Shown here: positions 1 through 8,399 of the stretch, piece after piece
How the letters are laid out: each line of letters begins with the position of its first letter
Numbering within the stretch: the first letter of the stretch is position 1
From: Methylocystaceae bacterium
Lineage (GTDB): Bacteria > Pseudomonadota > Alphaproteobacteria > Rhizobiales > Beijerinckiaceae
Direction: 5' to 3'
DNA length: 33,330 nt
Assembly: GCA_003134075.1 (NCBI GenBank)
Contig: PLAI01000104.1
Span: 33,123-66,452 of the forward strand
The notes under the pieces: model-generated
The model's database searches: none
What the model saw: the letters and a program-made list of their open reading frames with translations, nothing else
Told to the model about the DNA's origin: nothing
Program-made: the position numbers and the translations under genes

Positions 1-2
1 AC

Positions 3-526
3 CAGCCGAGCCTGCATGGGCGCGTCAAGGACCATTGCCGCAAGGCACCGCTGCTCTCGGGCGCGCAAACGATCGACGACAAATGCCGCAATCGCCATGA
101 AACGCGGATCGTCGGCGTGTTCGACGCGGCGCCCGCCGTGGCGGATAGCGAATGGGAGACCCATGTCGCCGCCATCATTGCAGTCGAACGCACGGTTCAT
201 GCGTTCCAGCCGGCGACCGGTCTTTTCAAAACCTCGAACGAGACCTCTTTCTATTTGTCAATCGTCCTATCGGCGCAGAGCAAGTTGCCGCCGCCATTCG
301 CGGCCACTGGGGCATCGAAAATCGCTCTCACTATGTGCGCGACGTCACATTGTGCGAGGACGCCTCACGTATTCGCAAAAACCCCGGCGTCTTCGCCAGA
401 ATCCGCAGCTTCGCTTACAATATCCTGAGGATAAACCAGAGCGACTCCATCGCCCAGGACCGCTACGCCGCCGCTCTCGGAAGACTGGACTTCCTGCTAT
501 CGTTGAAGTTCTATAGAGAGCGTTGA
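3..526 (+). pseudogene. ISAs1-family transposase, C-terminal remnant with frameshift
   Basis: This is the distal half of a DDE transposase of the ISAs1 (H-repeat-associated) type, entering from outside the window. Reading starts in frame 3 and carries FDAAPAVADSEWETHV. Near position 262 it must shift by one base into frame 2, where it continues with the family signature RGHWGIENRSHYVRDVTL followed by EDASRIRKN, and ends at a TGA at 524-526. HWGIEN and EDASRIR are typical of the C-terminal part of this family. The frameshift and missing N-terminus make it non-functional as seen. A matching N-terminal half of the same family lies at the opposite end of the window. Confidence 0.8.
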
Positions 527-557
527 ACAGCCCTGGGGGGCGGGAAGAGCGACATCG

Positions 558-1358
558 ATGGCCAAAACAGGAATTTCACTCGTGGTCGTCTCGACGGACA
601 CCTATGAACTCGGCCTGCAGGCCGTTGTCAAATCGGTCAAGAATTTCAATTTCGACGAGGTGCTCATTCTGAGCGATCTGCAGGAGGCGTGGGGCGACTT
701 CCCGATAAAGAAAATCGACAGATTCAAATCTGGAAGAGACTACAACCTCTTTATATTGTCGGAACTCCACAAATACATCAATACAGATTTTTTTATCGTC
801 GTCCAATACGACGGATTCGTCTTGAGGGGCGATCAGTTTTCTCCGCATTTCTACCATTATGACTATATCGGAGCGCCGTGGCCGTTCCACGACAGTCTCA
901 ACGTGGGCAATGGCGGGTTCTCCTGGCGATCGCGTCGCCTGGCGGAAGCCGCAGCCAAAATCTTCGAAACCCATCCTCCGGAACCGGACGAGCCCGTGCT
1001 CGAGGACCATTATTTGTGCCGACTAAACCGCGTTTTGCTCGAAGAGAAATTCGCGATGCGGTTCGCAAGCGAAGGTATAGCCGAGCATTTTTCCGTCGAA
1101 CACAGAACGAGACCATTTCCCACTTTCGGCTTCCACGGGGTGTGGCATCTACCAAAAATTTATAGTGACCGGCTTGACTGGCTAATGGAGAAATTACCTC
1201 CAAGACTGCTTGAAAATGACGCAATGTACTCCTTTCTTGCTGACGAGATGTACAACATATCCGTGCCTCATTACCGTAAGTTGACCAAGTTGAAAGGGCA
1301 GGCTAACCGGAAGGGCTACGGTTTGCTGGGAGTCCGACGTTGGCTGGGTGCCCGGTGA
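558..1358 (+). CDS. DUF5672 family protein, probable glycosyltransferase
   Basis: A 266-residue protein resembling DUF5672, a GT-A-like family found in polysaccharide and LPS clusters. Visible family signatures are VVQYDGFVL (about residues 81-89), YDYIGAPWP (about 101-109), NGGFSWRSR (about 118-126) and a late FGFHG near residue 191. The acidic residue in QYDGF probably plays the role of the metal- or sugar-binding acidic motif; that is inference. No signal peptide or membrane segment is visible, so it should be cytoplasmic. It starts 31 bases after the ISAs1 remnant and is followed after 63 bases by an epimerase on the same strand. These two are the only intact non-transposon genes on the plus strand. 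Donor and acceptor cannot be read from sequence. Confidence 0.75.
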   Translation: MAKTGISLVVVSTDTYELGLQAVVKSVKNFNFDEVLILSDLQEAWGDFPIKKIDRFKSGRDYNLFILSELHKYINTDFFIVVQYDGFVLRGDQFSPHFYHYDYIGAPWPFHDSLNVGNGGFSWRSRRLAEAAAKIFETHPPEPDEPVLEDHYLCRLNRVLLEEKFAMRFASEGIAEHFSVEHRTRPFPTFGFHGVWHLPKIYSDRLDWLMEKLPPRLLENDAMYSFLADEMYNISVPHYRKLTKLKGQANRKGYGLLGVRRWLGAR

Positions 1359-1421
1359 CGCCGGGCTGAGCCAAGGCCGGCTCGCAACAAAGCGCGTCGC
1401 AGTAAATGGAGAGGTAGTGGA

Positions 1422-2423
1422 ATGCGCATTTTTATCAGCGGAGTCGCGGGATTTTTAGGAAGCCATTTGGCGGAATCCTTCATTGCTGACGGGCATGAGG
1501 TGGTGGGCTGCGACAACATGCTTGGCGGCGAGCTGGACAACGTCCCTGCAGCCGTCAACTACTTTCAATACGATTGCTGCCATCACAATTCCATGGTCAA
1601 AATCACCAAGGGGTGCGACGTTGTCTATCACTGCGCCGCCACCGCTTATGAGGGCCTGTCAGTCTTCTCGCCGCACGTCGTGACGCAAAACATCGTCACC
1701 GCCTCGGTTTCGCTCTTCAGCGCAGCGATCGCGAATCGCGTGAAGAGGATCGTCTTCTGTTCGTCGATGGCGCGCTATGGGGTCAACGAGGTGCCGTTCC
1801 GCGAAAGCTACGAGCCGCGGCCACAAGACCCCTACGGCATCGGCAAGGTCGCGGCCGAGCAAATGCTGCGCAATCTCTGCGAGACGCACGGCGTCGAATA
1901 TGTGATCGCCGTGCCGCATAATATCATCGGGCCGCGCCAGAAATACGACGACCCTTATCGTAACGTGGCGAGCATCATGATGAATCTCATGATGCAAGGA
2001 CGCCAGCCGACGATTTATGGCGACGGCGAGCAGAAGCGTTGCTTCTCCTTCGTCGATGACGACATCTATTGCTTAAAGGAAATGGCTTATCGACCCGACG
2101 TCGTCGGCGAACTCATCAACATCGGGCCGGATGAGGAATTCGTCACGATCAACGAGCTGGCGAACAACATCGCCAATTTGTTGAAGTTCAACGTCAATCC
2201 GATCTACATGCCGGGGCGTCCGCAGGAAGTGAAGCTGGCGACTTGTTCGGCGGACAAGGCGAGAAAACTCCTCGGCTATCAGACTAAGGTCAAAATGGAG
2301 GACGGGTTGCAGGCGATGATCGACCACATTCGCCGTAAGGGACCGCGGCCGTTCCGCTATCATCTCGATCTGGAGATCGTAAGTGAACTTACGCCGAGAA
2401 CATGGAAGGAAAAGCTCTTCTGA
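1422..2423 (+). CDS. NAD-dependent epimerase/dehydratase (extended SDR)
   Basis: A 333-residue extended short-chain dehydrogenase of the nucleotide-sugar epimerase type. The N-terminal Rossmann motif GVAGFLG is at residues 7-13, the active-site serine region CSSMARYG at about 113-120, and the catalytic pair YGIGK gives Tyr138 and Lys142. Length matches UDP-glucose 4-epimerase-like enzymes. The first ATG follows a purine-rich GAGAGG stretch at suitable spacing. The exact sugar cannot be assigned; UDP-glucose or UDP-GlcNAc 4-epimerisation is the usual activity. With the preceding DUF5672 gene it forms a small plus-strand pair opposed to the main minus-strand island. Confidence 0.85.
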   Translation: MRIFISGVAGFLGSHLAESFIADGHEVVGCDNMLGGELDNVPAAVNYFQYDCCHHNSMVKITKGCDVVYHCAATAYEGLSVFSPHVVTQNIVTASVSLFSAAIANRVKRIVFCSSMARYGVNEVPFRESYEPRPQDPYGIGKVAAEQMLRNLCETHGVEYVIAVPHNIIGPRQKYDDPYRNVASIMMNLMMQGRQPTIYGDGEQKRCFSFVDDDIYCLKEMAYRPDVVGELINIGPDEEFVTINELANNIANLLKFNVNPIYMPGRPQEVKLATCSADKARKLLGYQTKVKMEDGLQAMIDHIRRKGPRPFRYHLDLEIVSELTPRTWKEKLF

Positions 2424-2999
2424 TCCAAGGCGGAATTCCCCGGCGGATGGCGTCACCTTTAGAGCGAAAAAGTCACCGAAACGCCGACGATTTTATTGGA
2501 GATTCATCATCGTGGTCTCGGCGTTATCGCCCACTTCAAACGCAGGAACGCCGGGCGATCCGAGCTAGCTGAAATCGAAGAATGCGCGGGCAAATGCCGG
2601 CATGGCGGCGATGCGGTCTCTTAGCAAGCCGAGCTTGAGTTCCCCGTCACTAACGGCGCGGGGCTCCTTGAAGCATGCAAGAATCCCTCCTTGCACTTCG
2701 GGGGCTTCGGTCTAGGCGGCCTTATCCTTCGGTACGGAGCGGAGACGTCGCGCAAGTTCGTCGAATTCTTGCGTTCCGAAGGGACGCGCCCGCAATTCCT
2801 CAGGCGGCAGGATTTCCGGCAGGCAACACCGGGCCACATCCGGCATTCCCGCGCCTGGGGATTCTTTCTCGTAACGGGCCTCGACGCTCGATTTGCTCAA
2901 AATCATACGCTTATACCAGCCCGCGCTGACGGCGCCTCACTGGAATTCCTGAATCGGGCGTTTTCTGATTCGTATTGGCGAACCAAGGGAGGTTCGTCA
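2424..2999. other. Non-coding or decayed stretch between epimerase and IS630 remnant
   Basis: No convincing intact gene is present. The only extended reading is on the minus strand (2565-2906), broken by one stop and listed separately. The bases just before 3000 probably include the outer end of the IS630-type element, but I could not define its terminal repeat. Confidence 0.5.
2565..2906 (-). pseudogene. Possible small gene of unknown family with an in-frame stop
   Basis: The minus strand stays open for 113 codons from an ATG at 2906 to a TAG at 2565-2567, except for one internal TAG at 2712-2714. The first part ends with the reading EFDELARRLRSVPKDKAA and the part after the stop contains LLRDRIAAMPAFARAFF, which looks amphipathic and protein-like. 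I do not recognise a family. It may be a recently inactivated small gene or chance open sequence in GC-rich DNA. Confidence 0.25.
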
Positions 3000-3432
3000 T
3001 GGGAGCCGCGATTGGACCGCAAAAGGATTTTTCGGCCGAGGCGCTACGCGCGATGGCGCGACGTACGAAGGACGGGCCACTGGCCCGAAGGCTCCTCGCC
3101 CTCCCGGCGATCTATGATGGGGCGACACGCGGCGAAGCGGCGAAGATCGGCGGCGTGACGCTTCAGATCGTTCGCGACTGGGTTCTTCGTTTCAACGCCG
3201 ACGGCCCGAATGGCCTTGTCGATCGCAAGGCGCCGGGACAGCCGTCGCTTTTGAAGGACGAACATCGCGCCGCGCTGGCGCACATGGTCGAGGATGGCCA
3301 AACGCCGGCGATCCATGGCGTCGTGCGCTGGCGGATCGTCGATCTCTGCCAATGGCTGTTCGAGTAGTTCCGCATATCCGTGTCTGAAACGACCATGAGC
3401 CGCGAGTTGCGCGCCATGCTTGACGCGGCTCG
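3000..3432 (+). pseudogene. IS630-family transposase, N-terminal remnant
   Basis: From the ATG at 3000 the sequence encodes the helix-turn-helix half of an IS630/Tc1-like transposase: DGATRGEAAKIGGVTLQIV followed by RDWVLRFNADGPNGL, the usual DNA-binding block of these proteins. A TAG at 3365-3367 stops it where family members normally read FEEFRI. Beyond the stop the same frame still reads FRISVSETTMSRELRAM, so this looks like a point nonsense mutation of a Glu codon. Similarity ends near 3430 and the whole DDE catalytic half is missing, with an IS110-type element beginning about 200 bases later. It cannot be active. Confidence 0.7.
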
Positions 3433-3635
3433 TTACCGAGCCAGATCCAACTTATATACGGTCGCTGTTCGAGACAGCCGCACCAACATCCCGCTTGCGG
3501 CGGACGAGGGCTCAAGAAGGCGAGACCATTCTCATCGAGCGGCTTTTTAAGCCATGCTTGTTCTAGGTTCGCCTGCCTTGGTTCCACCAGGACTGATCGG
3601 ATCCTGGAAGATTGCGAAAACTGATTTCTAATGCA

Positions 3636-4826
3636 TCAGGCAGTTTTCAAAGCGGCGCCTTCGATTACGACGCCGGCATTGACGTGCTTCCAGATCGCGA
3701 CAAGCAGCTTGCGGGCCAGCGCCACGATCGTCTGCTTTTTGAGCCGCCCGCCGTTGTGTTTCACCCGCTCCTTGAACCAGATGGTTAGTGCCGAGCCCGA
3801 CTGGTGACGCACCCACAGCCACGCAACCTGGATCAGAGTTGTTCGCAGTCGTGGATTTCCGGATTTGGAGACACCCAGCTCGTGATCGACTTTTCCGCTT
3901 TGCCAGGGTGTCGGCGCAAGACCTGCGCAGGCCGCAACCTGTCTCCGGTTATCGAAATGGCGGGACAGCCCCTCAGTCCAGAGCACAGCGGCAAACTCCG
4001 GTCCGATGCCTTTAAGCTTGAGCAGAAGCCCCGGCGTCGGTGTAGAAACCTGTGCGGCTACAAACATAGCTTCCCGCGCGTCTTCGACGTCGTTGATCTG
4101 TTTCAGCAGTAGTTCGATTCGATCGAGTTCGCGACTAAGCTGCGCTTTCAGGCGAGGGGACAGCGGACGCCCGTCGCCAGTCCGAAGCTTCTCCAGTTCT
4201 TTGCGTCGGTCGCGGCGTAGCGGCTCATACCCGGATATTCCCTGACCAAAGAGCAGACCTTTGATGCGGTTGATGTGCCGTATCCGCTCATTGATCAACG
4301 CTTTGCGTTCGCGCGAGATACGGCGGAGGTCCTCTTCCTCGGGCGTCGGCGCCCGAACCATCTTGCAGACCCGCGGTTCGCCGCGTTTGTATGCCAACAA
4401 CGCAAGGACCAGCGCCTCACCGTCAATCTTGTCAGTCTTCGCCCGGCGGCGGCGGCGTGAGACTGCTATCGACGCTGGATCGACGACGTGGCTCTCGATA
4501 CCCTCGGTCTGCAAAACACGGTGGATCCAGAAGCCATCGAGGCCAGCCTCCTGAATAATTATAATCGCGAAGTTTCGCCCGGTACGCGCTTGCGCCTTCC
4601 TTTTCAGTTCGGCGAAGCAAGCCAGCATGCCGGTGACATCGCTGCCGACCACCATATGCTTCGACATCTTCTCGCCACGACCTGGCGACAGCGACGTGAT
4701 CAGCCACTTCGATCGACTCAGTTCCAATGAGACGAATATTGCGCCAAGACCAACGTGAACGGCTGCCGGCGCTTCGGGCTGGTGTGCTGTTGCGCGCATG
4801 TTTGCCTCCAGAGTAGGTGTTTTCAC
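3636..4826 (-). CDS. tnpA: IS110-family transposase (DEDD recombinase)
   Basis: An apparently intact 396-residue IS110-family transposase. The N-terminal RuvC-like DEDD domain includes VSLELSRSKWLITSL, IIQEAGLDGFWIHRVL and RRRRAKTDKIDGEALV, the last carrying the D-x-x-D pair. The C-terminal Transposase_20 domain includes LLKLKGIGPEFAAVLWTE, then AACAGLAPTPWQSG and SGNPRLRTTLIQVAWLW, with the conserved serine region. In this family a structured RNA from the element guides target choice; in the IS110 group it lies upstream of the gene, here just above position 4826. An alternative ATG for MRATAHQ lies near 4799. The element separates an IS630 stub from a Tn3 transposase remnant. Of the transposase genes in this window it is the only one that looks undamaged. 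Confidence 0.88.
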   Translation of the reverse strand: MKTPTLEANMRATAHQPEAPAAVHVGLGAIFVSLELSRSKWLITSLSPGRGEKMSKHMVVGSDVTGMLACFAELKRKAQARTGRNFAIIIIQEAGLDGFWIHRVLQTEGIESHVVDPASIAVSRRRRRAKTDKIDGEALVLALLAYKRGEPRVCKMVRAPTPEEEDLRRISRERKALINERIRHINRIKGLLFGQGISGYEPLRRDRRKELEKLRTGDGRPLSPRLKAQLSRELDRIELLLKQINDVEDAREAMFVAAQVSTPTPGLLLKLKGIGPEFAAVLWTEGLSRHFDNRRQVAACAGLAPTPWQSGKVDHELGVSKSGNPRLRTTLIQVAWLWVRHQSGSALTIWFKERVKHNGGRLKKQTIVALARKLLVAIWKHVNAGVVIEGAALKTA

Positions 4827-4828
4827 GA

Positions 4829-4849
4829 CAACACTCTGCCAAAGTGTTG
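4829..4849. other. Perfect hairpin upstream of the IS110 transposase
   Basis: CAACACT at 4829-4835 and AGTGTTG at 4843-4849 form a 7-bp stem with a 7-base loop, immediately upstream of the transposase start. Its position fits the left-end non-coding segment of IS110-group elements, where the guide (bridge) RNA is encoded. That role is inference from position and structure only. Confidence 0.4.
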
Positions 4850-5369
4850 GCGGCTATTAATCTCCTCATAGGATCTCGTCGATCAGCCTTGGCGCATCAT
4901 GTCCATCGAGCTGCGCGATTGGGTCCATCGGTTCTGATCAGCGCGGGTTGGTATTACACCTTCGTCGATGAGCGCAACCTGTTCTGGCATTCCCTGGTTT
5001 TCAGCGCGGCGGAATGCGAGAGCGCATATGTCATTGATGGCCTCATGCGTAACGACGTGGTCAAAAGCGACATCCACTCCACCGACACGCATGGCTTTTC
5101 CGAGGCCATCTTCGCGGTCACCCACCTGTTGGGATGCAGTTTCGCCCCCCGCATCAAGAACCTGAAAAAGCAGAATCTCTATACGTTTCGGTCGCGCCGG
5201 GGCACCGACCGCGCGGGCTGGGTGATAAAACCCGAGCAATTCGTGGATCAGGACTCGATCATCACCGCCTGGGACGACGTCCTGCGTCTTGTCGCCACCA
5301 TAAAATTGAAGGAAAGGACTGCCTCGGACATCTTCCGGCGGCTGAATTCCTACTCCAGACAGCACAGCC

Positions 5370-5374
5370 TTTAT
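5370..5374. repeat. Left target-site duplication TTTAT
   Basis: TTTAT directly abuts the left inverted repeat and recurs at 5806-5810 abutting the right one. Five bases is the duplication length typical of Tn3-family transposition. Confidence 0.85.
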
Positions 5375-5412
5375 GGCCTCAACTAATGAAACGCCCTGCT
5401 GGTACGCATAAG
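5375..5412 (+). repeat. Left 38-bp inverted repeat of the miniature element
   Basis: Begins GGCCTCAACTAATGAAACGC and ends with TAAG. It differs from its partner only at positions 21, 24 and 35. Identity continues a further four bases (GCGGA region) inside the canonical 38. Confidence 0.85.
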
Positions 5413-5767
5413 CGGACAGAAAGCGAACGTCATGCGGCTTTGGCGGCGAGTTCTGGCGCGGGCTGGAGCGGTGTCAATCCGGCATTATTTTCCGTCGTCT
5501 ACTGCCCAGTCATTGTCCGTTGCGGATTCCAACGAAGCCCACCAGTATGTGCGGAAAACCTGTCTGGAGCGGTTTCCGCACGCTACCTCATTCCGACATG
5601 ATTTGCCGTGCATATTTTTGGCCTCCGGCAAGCCGTTTCAGCCGCTTCTGGCGGCCTGCCGGAAAACAAGTGTTTCCGTCACCCCCACCGCTGCCTCACC
5701 AGACCGTCGGGAAGCAGAACCTTTTGTTTTTCATATGATCGAAGCCGTCGGATTTTTCTTGTATCCG

Positions 5768-5805
5768 CTTGTGCGTACCAGAAGAGCGTTTCATTAGTTG
5801 AGGCC
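5768..5805 (-). repeat. Right 38-bp inverted repeat of the miniature element
   Basis: Read on the minus strand this begins with the same 20 bases as the left repeat and ends in CAAG. It is followed outward by the second TTTAT at 5806-5810. Confidence 0.85.
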
Positions 5806-6105
5806 TTTATACCGCTCTCAAGGCGTTCGGTCGGATCATCAAATCGATGTTCATCCTGCGCTACATCGACGATCTCGAGTTGCGCATGGCGATCAAGAAC
5901 CTTCTCAACAGGATCGAACTCGGCAATCGGCTCTCCCGCGCGATCGCCGTCGGAAAGCCGCGCGAGTTCAGCGCCGGAGACAAGGAGGAGCAGGAAATCG
6001 CGGAGACCTGCAACCGTCTCATCAAGAACGCCATCGTCTGCTGGAATTACCTGCTGCTCGAGCATTCCACCCCCAAATACCGCCCCGAAATCGCAAGGTC
6101 ACATG

Positions 6106-6570
6106 GTGGAATAAAAACCCGCGCAAACTGCAGCATTCAAAGCGTTTCCTCAAAGGGCCATGTCGCTTTACGTACCTTTGCGTCAAGGAACCCGCTATGT
6201 CACGGCCTGCGATTCTGCCTTCCCCTTTCCGGGATAGAGTCGGCTACTCCGATCGCGATCGATTTCGGGGCTATTTTCCCGTTCACTGACGTTCCGGCCT
6301 GCAACCTCCATGTCTACGCTTCGCAACGGCCGTTGCCGGACGTCACGCAAGAGTTGGTACGCGGCTGCTAGCTAAGCTTTGCCGCGGTCGCCATTTCAGG
6401 CGACTGAGTTTAATGCGGTTGCAAGGCGCAACCCGGACTTGATCCGGGGGTAGACTAAACCATGGTTCGATTCGATCCCGACGCCGCCTTCGAGGACGAA
6501 ATTCCCGCCGTCGATCCGCGCGGGGAAGCGCCCGGCGCGCTCCGCGCCGATTAACCCGCTGTCGGAGCAT
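6106..6570. other. Stretch without a recognisable gene
   Basis: Open frames exist (one runs through to 6371 in the frame of the Tn3 remnant), but none resembles a known family and their composition looks like read-through. The segment probably holds debris between the lost Tn3 end and the DUF1403 fragment. I see no clear repeats or RNA gene. Confidence 0.5.
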
Positions 6571-6846
6571 GTGTTTCTGCGATGGGCGCGCCCGCCGACG
6601 ACACGCGCCGCCCGCTCCAACGGGACTTTTTTCGCCGGCGCCGGGCTCGCTCTGCTCGACACGATCTTGCGCGAAAATCCGCCCTTCGCCGGCGCGCTGC
6701 GCGCCGGCACCGCGAAAATGGCGTGGCTGCGAGAAGACGCCGCCGGCCTGCGCGACGCCGAACATCTGGCTCCGGGCGTCGGGACGACGCAGACCAGCTT
6801 TGCCGGGCGCATTCATCGGAGACGAAGCGCCGCGTCGAGCTCATAG
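6571..6846 (+). pseudogene. DUF1403 family fragment
   Basis: The frame from 6571 carries FAGAGLALLDTILRENPPFA, then GALRAGTAKMAWLREDAAGL and RDAEHLAPG, matching the start of the DUF1403 core, a family of unknown function common in alphaproteobacteria and often near plasmid or mobile regions. Only about 70 family residues are present; both sides are lost. It collides with the 3' end of a truncated glycosyltransferase on the opposite strand near 6830, marking a recombination junction. Confidence 0.6.
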
Positions 6847-7088
6847 CCAAAGTTTCCTTGCCCGAAAGGCAGAATTCCGAGCACGTCGGCTTCGCCTTCG
6901 TTGTGACTGAACGTCGAGAGCATTCGATAGGGAGCTGTAACTGATTCAAGAGGGATGCGCTTATTCCACAGAATGGTTACGTCATGCCCTGCTTGGCGCG
7001 CGGCGAAGGCTATCGACGATGTGTATGTTCGAAAGTGCCCCTCCGTCGAGGTGTGGTTTTGGTCCACAATCACCTGTTTTCGCTTCAT
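6813..7088 (-). pseudogene. Glycosyltransferase N-terminal fragment
   Basis: From an ATG at 7088 the minus strand reads MKRKQVIVDQNHTSTEGHFR and continues through AARQAGHDVTILWNKRI. This looks like the first Rossmann strand-helix units of a GT-B glycosyltransferase, with a His-containing loop after the first strand. A strong Shine-Dalgarno (AGGAGG, complement of 7096-7101) lies seven bases upstream, so the start was real. The protein runs only about 85 plausible residues before entering unrelated sequence at the DUF1403 junction, so at least three quarters of the enzyme is missing. Confidence 0.6.
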
Positions 7089-7164
7089 CTTCGCGCCTCC
7101 TGACATCACTTGGTGAATTCGAAGGCCCTTGCTTTCCAGGCCGGACCTCGCCCAGAAGATAGTT

Positions 7165-8307
7165 TTATGCGCCTTGGGCCTTGAGATGGTCGGCGACCCG
7201 CGCCCCGATCGCCAAAGCCGACGTGAGTCCGGGACTCTCCAGGCCGTAAAGTGCGACGAACCCTGGGAAACCATGCTCATGCGGCCCCGACAATAGGAAA
7301 TCGGCGGCGGGGGCGTCCGGCCCAGACAGTTTTGGCCGCACGCCGGCGTAGTCCGGGATGAGGGCTCCGTCGGGCAGGTCTGGCCAATAGCGCCGCACGC
7401 TGGCGTAGAAACTCTCGGCGCGCGCGGGATCAACCGCAAAATCAACCTGCTCGGGATCGTTGGAGGCGAGCCATTCGACGTCGGGGCCGAATCTGGCTTG
7501 GCCATCGAGAGTGAGCGTGAGATGCGTCCCGAGGCCGCCTCGAACGGGCATCGGGTAGATCAGGTGGGTGAACACAGACGGTCTGGAAAGCGCGAAATAC
7601 GAGCCTTTCGCCAGAAAAAGCGGCGGCGTGTCGAGTGCGGCCATGCCCTCGAAACGCGCAACCAAGGCATTCGCCCATGGGCCTGCGGCAAGGATGAACG
7701 TGCGGGTCCTGATCGCCAAGGTGCCGGAAGGAGTTTCGACTGTGAGATCGTATCGTCCGCCTTCGGCTAAGCGGCCCGACGACAAGCGATGATTCAGGAG
7801 AAGGGCCCCGCCGCCATCCTCGATTTCTCCCAAGAGCGAGAGCATCAGGCCGTGGGAGTCGACGATGCCGGTTTCCTTGACATGCAGAGCGGATACGGCG
7901 CGGAGCGCAGGCTCCATGCGCCGCGCCGCCGGACCGTCCAGGAACTCCACGTGCGCGATATCGTTCTGCTCGGCGCGGCGCGCCAGCGCGGCGAGACCTT
8001 CGGTTTCGAGGTCGTTCGTCGAAACCACCAGTTTCCCGGATTTGCGATGCGCGACGCCGCGGCTGTCGCAATAGGCGTACAGTCGGCGTCGTCCCTCCAC
8101 GCAGAGCAGATGCTTCAAGCTGCCGGCAGGGTAATAAATTCCACTGTGAATCACTTCACTGTTGCGCGAAGAAATACCACAACCAAAATTCCGACCCGCC
8201 TCGATGACGTAAATACTGCGCCCGCGCCGCGCCAATTCGGCGCCGATCGCCAAGCCGACGACCCCCGCGCCCACAACCAGATTGTCGACTTCGACTGTCT
8301 CTGTCAT
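7165..8307 (-). CDS. FAD-dependent oxidoreductase, L-2-hydroxyglutarate oxidase-like
   Basis: A 380-residue flavoprotein of the DAO superfamily. The FAD-binding motif GAGVVG is at residues 13-18, followed by RRGRSIYVIEAG closing the dinucleotide fold. The segment SSRNSEVIHSGIYYPAGSLK matches the LhgO/L2HGDH subfamily, which oxidises L-2-hydroxyglutarate to 2-oxoglutarate and passes electrons to quinone or oxygen. A GIVDSHGL segment and C-terminal glycine-rich GLESPGLTSALAIG are also typical. I chose the ATG at 8307 because homology begins there; the open frame upstream belongs to a decayed epimerase. It lies 76 bases before a truncated glycosyltransferase. Whether it acts on a metabolite or a sugar acid in this setting is unknown. 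Confidence 0.8.
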   Translation of the reverse strand: MTETVEVDNLVVGAGVVGLAIGAELARRGRSIYVIEAGRNFGCGISSRNSEVIHSGIYYPAGSLKHLLCVEGRRRLYAYCDSRGVAHRKSGKLVVSTNDLETEGLAALARRAEQNDIAHVEFLDGPAARRMEPALRAVSALHVKETGIVDSHGLMLSLLGEIEDGGGALLLNHRLSSGRLAEGGRYDLTVETPSGTLAIRTRTFILAAGPWANALVARFEGMAALDTPPLFLAKGSYFALSRPSVFTHLIYPMPVRGGLGTHLTLTLDGQARFGPDVEWLASNDPEQVDFAVDPARAESFYASVRRYWPDLPDGALIPDYAGVRPKLSGPDAPAADFLLSGPHEHGFPGFVALYGLESPGLTSALAIGARVADHLKAQGA

Positions 8308-8399
8308 CGCTCTGCTCGGATCAAAAACGGAGGGGTGAGTACACGACCGGCACTTTGTCGAGAGCGGCGCCTCCCAGGCCAGACTCGATACGCCCTGCC

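Larger units (their letters stand above)
5375..5805. mobile_element. Tn3-derived inverted-repeat miniature element (TIME-like), 431 bp
   Basis: The segment is bounded by 38-bp inverted repeats matching at 35 of 38 positions, each starting GGCCTCAACTAATGAAACGC. The left one ends in CGCATAAG and the right in CGCACAAG. A 38-bp terminal repeat with a TAAG inner end and a 5-bp target duplication are Tn3-family hallmarks. The element has no transposase, so it would need one supplied in trans. It sits inside a Tn3 tnpA and splits it cleanly. The interior has two imperfect dyads, at 5549-5581 and 5625-5662, which could be a res-like site or hairpins. A 121-codon open frame (5432-5797) has no recognisable family and runs into the right repeat, so I do not call it a gene. 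Confidence 0.85.
4940..6105 (+). pseudogene. tnpA: Tn3-family transposase, C-terminal part, interrupted by a miniature element
   Basis: The catalytic part of a Tn3-family TnpA. The first segment reads YYTFVDERNLFWHSLVFSA and then DVVKSDIHSTDTHGFSEAI, containing the conserved acidic residue of the second catalytic block. It runs to HSLY at about 5374. After a 431-bp insertion, reading resumes in phase with TALKAFGRIIKSMFILRYID and continues through NLLNRIELGNRLSRAIA to NAIVCWNYLLLEH near 6075. Removing the insertion plus one TTTAT copy restores an unbroken frame across the junction. The N-terminal two thirds are missing, apparently cut at the IS110 boundary, and the extreme C-terminus diverges after about 6100. 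Doubly inactivated. Confidence 0.85.

Noticed and set aside
5432-5797. 121-codon open frame inside the miniature element
   Set aside because: No recognisable family, mixed composition and it runs into the right inverted repeat; more likely chance than a passenger gene.
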